In this document: in pieces, positions 52,329-64,000 of the stretch
Numbering within the stretch: position 1 is the first letter of the stretch
How the letters are laid out: every line of letters starts with the position of its first letter
NCBI GenBank assembly: GCA_002286855.1
Contig: NRSV01000002.1
Location: forward strand, 34,178-98,177
Length of the DNA: 64,000 bases
Direction: 5' to 3'
Source: Bipolaris cookei
Taxonomy: Eukaryota; Ascomycota; Dothideomycetes; Pleosporales; Pleosporaceae
Position numbers and translations under genes: made by a program
Notes under the pieces: model-generated
The model's database searches: none
Seen by the model: only the letters and a program-made list of their open reading frames with translations
Told to the model about the DNA's origin: nothing

Positions 52329-55300
52329 TTAAATCATGGGGGTCTCGCCACCTTGGTACACACCGGCTTGGAGTGTGTCTGGTGGCATGTTGGCGCGGAG
52401 CTCCTTGGGATTCCTATAAAAAGGCTGACTGTTATCTGAAGGAGGTATGACTTGCTCCATGGGCTGAGGGTGGGGCGGAGGAGGTGGTGGAGGAGGTGGG
52501 ATTTGGTTTACGTATGAATCAGAATGACCGCCATCTGCAGGGGGAGAACGGGCACCTGGACCCCGTGGAAAAGAGAACTCAGGCACACTCTCATAGGGAG
52601 ATACCTCGGCGCGGGTCATTGGCGGCGACTTTGCGCGTTGAGGCCCGCGGCTAGTGCTACGCATGCGTTCAGTGACCCGCTTGAAAGTCATACCAAGATT
52701 CTCGCTCACACTACCGCGTCCCTGTCGGTGATTATGTGGGGAGCTAGAGGTCGGGGGATTTGTAGATGACATTTCCATGGGCTTCTCGCCTGGGCTGTTA
52801 CCCTCAATGGCAATGTTGATCATGCCAACACCGCCAATGTTTAGCGGCGGTGGAGGCGGTGGTGGTGGAGTTGCCAAATGCTGAAGCTGAGATAGCAGAG
52901 GGGGTGCTGTCTCGTCCTGAGACAAAACTACAACCTGACTTTCATGAATGGTCTCGGCAATGCTGGCTGTAATCGGAGGTGGGCTATGACGCTTGTAGTT
53001 GGGCTGAGGCAGAACTTCGGGCATTGTATTTTGTCGAGCATGACCGCGGGATCCGCCCAGAGAAGGGCGTCGGCCAACTACTGGGTACGTGGGAGAAATG
53101 TACGAGCTAGATGGCAACTGCATATCTTGGGGAGGAGCCGACATTGACCGTTGAGGTGAAATAGGCTGTCCAAATGTTGTTGCAGGAAGAAGAGGACCGA
53201 TGTCATCTTCCTGTGCACTTGGAGATCCTTGGGCAAACTGCATGTCATTGGGGATACTCGGCACAGCAGGGATATCCTCTTCGTTTGGATCAGCAGTCAT
53301 GTATCGAGGGTGGCGCATAGCACGTGGATTTGCTGGCAGGCCAATGGGCACAGATGCTGTCGAGGTTGGACCAATCGCAGCTCTGTTCGTAGGTGAGTAC
53401 CTTTTGGTGATCTCTGGGTCCGCAGTCTGGCTTCTCTGGATAGGATCTCGATACATAGATACTGAGCTCAGCATGTCGTCGGTATGTGATCGCTCGTGGG
53501 AGACGGGTCGAAAAGCAAGATCGCCAGGGTGTGGAATAATCGGAGCAGAAGGCCTTCGAGCCAGGGACAACCTGCGTTCCTCTAGCTCTCGAGCAGCCAA
53601 AGCCTTCTTCGATAAGGCTCCGGGGCGCATACGTGAAACGCCTGACCGTCCCGAAGTCAGGGATTCGGGAGATGGGTCTCGCGTGTGAGCTCGGGTGCGA
53701 CTGGACTCTCTCAACACTGGTGTAGGCTTTCGGCTCATGGATCGGTCGCGTGGTGCATGGCGCTCAGAAGAAGCCTCGCGACGGCTGCTTGTGACACCTT
53801 CCACAGCGCGACGGCTGCTGCTCCTTTGGCGCGGACGAGCAAGTTCTTGGTCAAGGAAGGATTCAGATTCTTCCCGACGCATAGGTTGAGGGGATACAGG
53901 CGAATTCTCTTCGCGTGTGGCGCTCCGGCCGCGATACTCTGCTGGACGACGGCTTGACGCTCGGCTGGCACCTTTGCTGCGGGCGCGTGCGGCCCCTTCA
54001 GGTGATTCTGTGCGGTGTCCTGCTGTTTTGGAAGAGGATCTGGTTTTGCTCGCTCCATGACGCACTCGGCTTCTCGCAGTACGAGTGCTGGCAACTGATT
54101 CAGTCACTACAGGAGAAGCAATGCCGATCTTGTAGAACCTCTCATCATCAAAGTTCTCCGTGTTGGTGCCAGCCTCTTTCTTGGTAGAAGAGTAGATGCC
54201 TGCATCTTCTGGAGACATTGGTACAGGCGATGAAGGAGAGCGCTTTGCAGGGTGAATGTAACGCACACCAGAGCGTCCACGGTTCTGTGAGTCCTCACGG
54301 TTGCGGCTGCGTGTGCGCGCGGTGCGCGAAGCAGGTCTGTCTTCGTTCCTTGAATTGGCGCGGTTCTGGGCATAGTGGTTTGCCTCTTCAAGACTGCTGA
54401 TGTATTGATCAATGCTGCGTGCCTTTGCGCTCTTGATGCTTGCGCCGGTCAACGGAGGACTCAGTCTGTTTGTGTAGCTTGTCTCTGGACCTTGCTCTAT
54501 TACAACAGTCTCCTTCATATCGAGATGGAGATCTTGGATGTTTCTACTCTTGGAGCTGGCACGCGAATCGCTGCTCTTGTCCTTCAAGACTTCAAATACG
54601 CCTACCGCTGGAGACGGTAGGTGATCGCTCGACTTCTCGGGGTTAAAGGTTGTTGCAGACAACATGAAATCCTTGGAGCCGTTTGTTGTGCGTCGTGTGG
54701 AAAATGGCAGGGTTTCTGCCTCACGACCAATATTGTCAACGGCAGTCCTAGGGTGAGATTCACCGCGTTGGCCACGGTCAGGAATAGCCAGCGAAGCGAG
54801 AGACTCATTGTTGGTTGTGCCTCTACTAGCATCGGATCGCGAGGGAAAGCGCTTCCGACCGTAAGAACCTGGTGTGGCAGTCCGCGCTGAAGAAGGCTCT
54901 CGAGAGGCATCACGAGCAGCGCGTCCGATCCAAGCATGATTGCCAACAGCGGGACTGATAGCAGATTCTGCAATGGGGGTAACACCTGCATTCATGGGTG
55001 TTTTTTCATCCTCTTCGTGAACAATTTGTTTGGGTTGTGGACCACAAGTGAAGTCTGTGACCAGCTTGAGCGAAGCCATTCTAGCCGCCACTCTGCTGCT
55101 ACCGACACTTGGTGGCGACAAAGGTGGACTCAATTGAGAGCCAAGTAGCGCTTGCTTCTGTGCAGAGAAGACAGCGTCCTGAGCACGGGGCGAGAACCAG
55201 GGCTCAGTGGTTTCCAGGCCCATGCATGAGAAGCATCTTACAGCTAACTCGGCCTTGCCATGTGCAACGGCATACTCACCCCATTTCCGGACCAAGTACG

Positions 55301-57573
55301 ATTGTCTCTGCCAGTCAGTTGGAAAAGTCAAGCATGTGAGCAAAATGGCCTCCATGTAATACTTGCGAGACACGTAGACTTCGATGGCATCGTTGTGTTC
55401 ACCCAACCCAAGAAAGATTGCGACTGCAGGATGAATGTCGCCCTTTTCGAGAAGGCGCTGTACAAAGGCCTCACCGACCTTTTTCTGCGAACCCTGGCCC
55501 ATGTTGCTCAGAGCCAGCAGCATCCAATCTGAAGAAGTCATCGACTCGGAACCAACCATGGATGCCATAAGGTCAGCACCGAGGTCGCCCAACCATTTGG
55601 AAAGGAGCACAGCAGCAGCAGAGCCAGGTGGGTGACGTGCAACTAAAGAAAATTGTTAGCTCGAGCCTGTAACAAGATGCGAAGGGAATCTTACGTTCAT
55701 CCTGCACTAGCTCGTCAATGTCATTGTCCCAGCCGAAGACAACTTTGAGCATGTTGAGTCGAAGGTCGTCCGGAGTGCGTTCGGGTCCGAGGTCCGAAGG
55801 GCGGAAGGGGACATCGCCAAGCCGAGCTTTGGTAAAGGGAAAAAGGTCCATGTGCTCAGTTTTCTGGGTCTCTTCAGGGCTTCGGAGAACTTCCTTTCGT
55901 AGACCTGAAGTTGCGTAACGAGATGAAGATGCGGTCGATGATAACGATCGTATTGACACGCTCTCACGTGCTGATGTACCCATGAGCGAAGATGTGCCTG
56001 AAGAGAAAATGGTGCCTGAGCCACCAGAGCTCTTGGATCGCGTAGAGCGTTGGGAGCCCTGTGAAGGCCTGTCATATCGGTAACGGGGAGCACGGCCGCT
56101 TCCAGATGACCGCGAGCTCTGAGAGCCCCGACTTGAAACAGGACTCAGGGGTCCAACACGATCGCGGCGCTCCTCTTCCAATTGATCCATCTCTTGAGCA
56201 ATCTTCTGCAGCGGCGACATGACGCCCTCGTCCGCGCTGCTCTCGGATTCGGACAGCACTATCGGCAGTGACTTGGCGGGAAGCGCAGTGAGTGGGGTTT
56301 CCATTTGTTTCTTCTGCTCATCTAGGGAGATGGGTGGGGATGGTGGTGTGTTGGCGGGCGCATGCTGAACATTAGCGACCATGGTTGCTGGGCCATTGCT
56401 AGGGTTGAGGTCATATTGCTGGATACTCGAGTTGCGTCCAATAGTAAAGAGGGTGGCAGTGGGTCCGTAGTTGCAAATGGCGGCAATGCCCTCAGCCGTG
56501 GGTACAGTCTCGTAGGAAACTCTCTTTGTGCGAACATCCCAGGCGCAGGTTTGCCTGCAGTCGTAATCATTAGCTCAGAAAGGCCAAGCGATTAGTGTGA
56601 TACATACCCTTCAGTATACTGCACAATGCGGCCATTCTTTGACCAGGCAAACCAACAGGGACCAGGCTCCCGCTGCTCTTTTTGGTTGAGAACGCGAATC
56701 ACACAGGGAGTGTCGCCTGCATGAGGTGCCTTGGGGACACTCCACACGCGGAGATCACCATCTGCAGTTTGGGCCGCCAGCATCTCCGACTTTTGCTTGG
56801 ATGATGAGCCATGCCAGGCCAGACCCGCAACGGGTGAAGGGTGTCTGGGGGTGGTGAGGGTGTGTAGAATGGTAAAGGAAGGTTGCAGGGTTGCAATTAG
56901 TATAGATCCATTGAGGTAGCTAGAGCAAGTCAGTGGAAAGGGGCTCAGGAGATGGACCAAAAGCTCTCTGGTACGCACCCAATGGCAAACGTCCTGCAGT
57001 CTGCGGCGGGTGCGAGTGCTGTGATGGGGTCGAAAATGGTCCTTGCCGAGAGGTGTTCGGATGTTGAGGGTTCAAACAGAATGATGTTGCCCTGAGCATT
57101 TCCTGGTTGACTCGTTAGCACCTTGGCGCCGATTACACGGCAACTACTGCACTCCGGGACTCACCAAAAGCAACATTTCCGTTTCTCATCCAGGTTGCGA
57201 CCCTGATTTGCTCGTATGATGCAAAGCGAGCCACTTCATCGCCCGTGAATAGGTCCCACACAATGGCGGTAGAGCCGGCGTCATACGACACGACCAACCG
57301 GCCCGCGCCTCTTTCACTGGTTGTGTCGACAGATATCCACGAGACGTCTTCGCGGTGTCTCTCAAAACGCCTTTCTACAGCCAAAGTATCGTGGTGAAGG
57401 CACAGGATTACGTTGCGCTGGGCGTAGAGCAGGAAGGAACCTGTGGCTGCACAGGGCTCAAAAGCAAATTCGTCCTGGCCGGGCGTCGGGGGCTTAAGCT
57501 TTACATCGTTGGAGTGGACAGAATTGCTTTTGATAGAATTGGAGTTGGCGCGCTGCCTCAATCCAGTCGACAT
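52329..57573 (-). CDS. Large WD40-propeller protein with helical segment and long disordered tail
   Basis: Five exons join in one frame: 57573-57165, 57102-56979, 56919-56608, 56554-55695, 55642-52329; introns 62, 59, 53 and 52 bp. Product 1672 residues. Residues about 35-330 form WD40-like blades (for example GRLVVSYDAGSTAIVWDLFTG, MLAAQTADGDLRVWSV). A Ser-rich linker follows. A helical, TPR-like segment lies at about 570-720 (VAIFLGLGEHNDAIEVYVSR, WGEYAVAHGKAELAVRCF). The last ~900 residues are disordered, rich in SRS, RSR, Pro and poly-Pro runs. WD40 plus TPR-like helices recalls Gemin5, but that is only an architectural guess. The tail suggests phosphorylation by SR- or proline-directed kinases. 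I do not know its function. Confidence 0.78.
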
Positions 57574-60488
57574 GGTGAGAGCTGGATCTGTGCGGAGGTC
57601 GGGTGGTGGTTAGTCGGGTATGTTCCGCCAGGGCGCAGGAAGCGCATTCCGGTTGCAAAGAGGCAGAGAGAGATGGGGGGGAGGGGTTTGGGGAAACGCA
57701 GATGTAGAAGGAGGAGCGTGCAGGAGAAAGAGGCAAGTTGCAATTCACTGCAGAGAGCAAGAGCGCGCTAGACGGGCGATGCGCGGACAGCTCCACGGCG
57801 TCTGGAGGAGGGTACCGCTTGGCCCCACCTCGGTTGGTGATTGTGATGGAGCAAGGATGGGTGGCGGGCAATTGTGCAACAGTGCCAAAACGAGCAGCTG
57901 AAGAAGAGGCAGACAGATAGAGGCAGACAGATGAGCCACAGCAGGCACAGGGGGACGACGAAAAAGGACGACGAGGAAGCGACAGGAAGCGCAGACAGAG
58001 TGTGCAAGTTGATGCGCGAGGAGGCCCGGCTATCAGTAACGGCGCTTAGGGCAGGCGAAGGCCGAGATGTTTGCTCGAAATAGGACAGCAGAGCATCGAT
58101 TGGGCATGCCAGAGGCTTCAAAGGAGCTGGGGCAACGCCGCCTCATTCGCGGCCGGGTGTGAAAGGTCGAGTGTGTCGAGGAGAGCATCCTGGGAGCCAA
58201 GGTGGTGATGGGCGACGTTAGTGGTTAGGTTGGCGCCGGCGAGCCTGTGCGGACTAGACGGGCAGCCTCTCACAGCGCTGGACGAGGCAGGCACGACAAG
58301 CAGCCCATGTGCCTACCGCACCACCATCACACTTTCGCGCTCGACCCTGGCCAATCAGCGCCCGCCCTGCACGCCCCACGTGAAAGGGCCTATCCCGCCC
58401 TGCGCCGCCCTGCCCATCTCGTCGACTCGATGCCCACCCAGCATACTACACACATATACTACCACCACGCTGCCCTCTCATGACTCTGAAAATGCGGTGA
58501 CGGTAGCGCCAGGGCACTCTCTTTTCTGCTGTTCATGTGCGTCCCTGGCACGGGGGGGGGAGGGCCCAATACACGGCTGCCCGACGGTTCGCATATGTAC
58601 GCCCGAGCTACTGCACCACAGCACCCACTCGCACCATGCTTGGGAACGGCCATGTGAGGAGGTGGCACTGTGCCTGACAGTGCCTGTATCTATGTCCGTT
58701 TAGGTACTGTGTAGTACACTACATGTATGCAGATATACAGACGTACCACACCGACACCCCGTACCATGGTCCTTCCGACCTGCCCTTGACCTTGGATCCC
58801 ACCGGCTCGTATACAAACAGTACTTACATCCTCCAGCGGGCAGCCATGTGCGACGCGCTGCAACCTTCCTTGCTCTATTCTACCCGAAACAACCCATGCA
58901 TGGCTGTACATATGTATACATGCACACATACCACATACTTATACTCAGACGCGACGTCGTTTTCGTGCAATCAAGTCTAGCACCGCCTGTGCCTGGCTCG
59001 ACACAATGCAACTGGCGAGCCCAAGCTTGGTCAATCTAATACGCGGATCCGCTTCCCCGGTCCGCAAGGGATGATGTGCAGCACCCGTCGAATCAATGGA
59101 AGCGACAAAAGGGCAATGATTGCTCGACACCTGAATCACTTCTTTTCTCACACCGTTTACCACTAGCTGGCCATGTCCAAAGGCGATTGCGGAATCGGCC
59201 TTGATTCGGACACACATGCTAGCTTCTGCTGCTAGTAGTCCATTATGCATCCTTCTTCACACTTGACGTACATGTATGCACACATATATCGATACTTACA
59301 TACTTGGACAAGGCCCCAGCATCACACCGTCAAATCCCATGCCAATCCCATGCCAATCCCCTGCCAGGCCTTGTATCTAAGCATGAACACAAACATCTCG
59401 CTTACCATAGCAAATACTATTCTTATCCCGCATGGCTGCACCATCCCCGAATTCCAATTTGATTTGGTGAGCGCCTCCTGGACAAAAAAAACAGCCGGCT
59501 GCACTTGGCCCTATCGCATGCCATAATATTTGCATGCTACCTCAATCACAACCCATCACATCTCGTCACAGCATCTTTGTCGAATCAACAAGCACAACTC
59601 CAAAGCACTTTCAGACATGTAGAGTGTTATCAATTCTCAATCGTGATCAGAGTCCGACTATGGAAAGGGGGGTATCTAAATAAAGCTATATAAATGGTGC
59701 ATGCCAAGCGTGCATGCGTGGGTGTATGTGGGGTATCAAGAAAAATGCGAAGCGAAATCTAAGCCACACGAGGGTTCAAAATCAAACAAACTCTCGCAAG
59801 TCCCGTCTCGCAGGGGTGGTAGGTGGGGGGTATCCAGAACAAGTGTTTCCAACAACACTGCCAAAAATAAAAACAAAGACGCCGGATGTAAATGCCCAAA
59901 TTCCTTCGCTATGCTTCCCAAAGTTCCCGAGGTCCTGTCCTCGATAGGAATAAAATCCAGCCGGCGATGCCACATAAGATGCAAAACATGCAGTGGCGGG
60001 TTGGAATCTTCCAGTTCCATCTCATTTCGTCGTGATTCGACGAGGCTCAACTGCGGTCGCAACCGGCGGATCGGCAGTCGAGCCATGCATGCAGTGTGCA
60101 TTTTGCTATTGGCGCAGCATGGGCTGCGCCTGGATGTGAGCACTGCCACAACCTTGACGAATAGGCAAAGGTTGCGACGGTGGCGTGTGAGAGATGGAGG
60201 TACCGCCTGTCGCGCGTGAGGCGGTACGCGTCTTAGTAGTAGTAGTAGTGATAGCAGCAGCCGAGGATGATGGGACTGCACGTGATGGGGGCTCATGTGA
60301 CCTGAGCGGTGCAGGTGGTAGCGCGATGTGCACGCGCGCGCGTGCGCGTGCGCGTGCAAGTGTGACGTCGATGGTTATCAAGAGCCGACTGATAAACATG
60401 CATCAGAACTGCGGCGTGACTGGGCGCAGTAATGATGACTTACGATAATAAGAGCGATTATCGCTTAGCAAGTCATGGCGGTGGGTGC
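57574..60488. other. 2.9-kb intergenic region
   Basis: It contains the promoter of the WD40 gene (purine-rich near 57650-57980) and 3' flank of the small protein gene. It also has a run of nine G near 58552-58560, a TAG microsatellite near 60236-60252 and an alternating CG/TG tract at about 60327-60358. Open frames are short and compositional. Confidence 0.5.
60327..60358. repeat. Alternating purine-pyrimidine tract (possible Z-DNA)
   Basis: About 32 bases of strictly alternating GC/GT/CA steps, including (CG)5 and TGCGCG repeats, directly downstream of the small protein gene. Confidence 0.7.
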
Positions 60489-60932
60489 TCATTCAACCTG
60501 CTCGGGTGACTCTGAAATCGGAGTCATGGGCTTGGAGGTGCGGCGCTGCTTGCGGCCACTACTGCTGCGGCGACGCTCGCTCTTAGGCTTCTTCTGTGCA
60601 TACAGTGGAGGCAGAATGGGAAAGGCCTGGGCCATTGGGGGCACACGGGGTGGTGCTGGTGCCTCCTCGAGAAGTGGGCAGGAGAGGTCGTCGTCGAAGT
60701 CCTCGCCAAATAGGTCTGCATCGCTAATATAAGACGATGGCGGACTGCGGTGGTCAAGCGAAGGGCCGGTGGGCCATGATGGGTAGGCACACGAGGAGCC
60801 GCGGGTGGAGAAGGACTCGGTCGAGTAGGTGCTGTAGAGAGAGCTGGTAGGCGACGACATGTTGTTTCTTGGCGAGATGCTGATGGGGATGGACTTTGAG
60901 GGCGATGAGGCTGGTGATGGATCGAAATGCAT
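60489..60932 (-). CDS. Small Ser/Pro-rich protein of unknown function
   Basis: ATG 60932 gives 147 residues. The N-terminal half is Ser/Pro/Tyr-rich. A distinct acidic core reads SYISDADLFGEDFDDDLSCPLLEE (about 67-90), followed by a Pro-rich stretch ending PILPPLY and a basic tail (KSERRRSSSGRKQRRTSKP) that ends in SPEQVE. The core-plus-basic-tail design looks like a conserved short motif protein rather than a random frame, and the frame is ATG-started and complete. I do not recognise a domain; the basic run could be a nuclear localisation signal. No intron is seen. Confidence 0.6.
   Translation of the reverse strand: MHFDPSPASSPSKSIPISISPRNNMSSPTSSLYSTYSTESFSTRGSSCAYPSWPTGPSLDHRSPPSSYISDADLFGEDFDDDLSCPLLEEAPAPPRVPPMAQAFPILPPLYAQKKPKSERRRSSSGRKQRRTSKPMTPISESPEQVE

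Positions 60933-64000
<3,068 letters not shown>

Noticed and set aside
53200..53688. 162-codon and similar plus-strand frames within the WD40 gene
   Set aside because: They are antisense shadows of the long Ser/Arg/Pro-rich tail exon.

Overview
The window looks like a nuclear contig of a filamentous ascomycete (Pezizomycotina; Dothideomycetes is my guess from overall protein resemblance, not proven). Introns are short (50-71 bp, GT..AG, often with a CTAAC-like branch site). Gene content includes chitin deacetylase, GH16, a fungal UPF3 and a PPG1-type phosphatase. Several transposon copies carry C-to-T nonsense changes of the kind left by repeat-induced point mutation.

About 1-26.4 kb is a transposon island. 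It is packed with pogo/Fot1-type DDE elements (labelled A to K here), two truncated LINE pieces, a copia gag remnant and TAA/ATT microsatellites. Most element ends can be placed to the base because they abut TA target duplications. Three related elements (F, G, H) lie head to tail on the minus strand, and G and H share one TA. J has an uninterrupted 546-codon transposase but lacks the first catalytic Asp. E is a foldback derivative, D carries the same internal inversion junction, and K is an internal-deletion derivative. Across these families the terminal inverted repeats contain tandem 17-bp modules, the length of the CENP-B box bound by the related DNA-binding domain. This is the most interesting pattern I found. 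One intact cellular gene, a five-exon secreted GMC oxidoreductase, sits inside the island at 17.5-19.7 kb.

About 26.4-29.6 kb is a gene-poor transition. From 29.7 kb onward the DNA is ordinary gene space: an Rtp1/TANGO6-type HEAT protein, SmF (three exons), a PPR-like mitochondrial protein, a secreted Kex2-type repeat protein (candidate peptide precursor), chitin deacetylase, an anchored GH16 enzyme, a PPG1-type phosphatase divergent from UPF3, a class II-type haem peroxidase, a 1672-residue WD40 protein and a small conserved-looking disordered protein. The last 3 kb is GC-rich low-complexity DNA with a 122-bp GTA microsatellite.

The cellular genes do not form an operon or an obvious biosynthetic cluster. 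The secreted repeat protein, chitin deacetylase and GH16 enzyme are a local run of secretory/cell-wall genes. Exon structures were assembled by hand from splice signals and frame continuity and should be checked against RNA.
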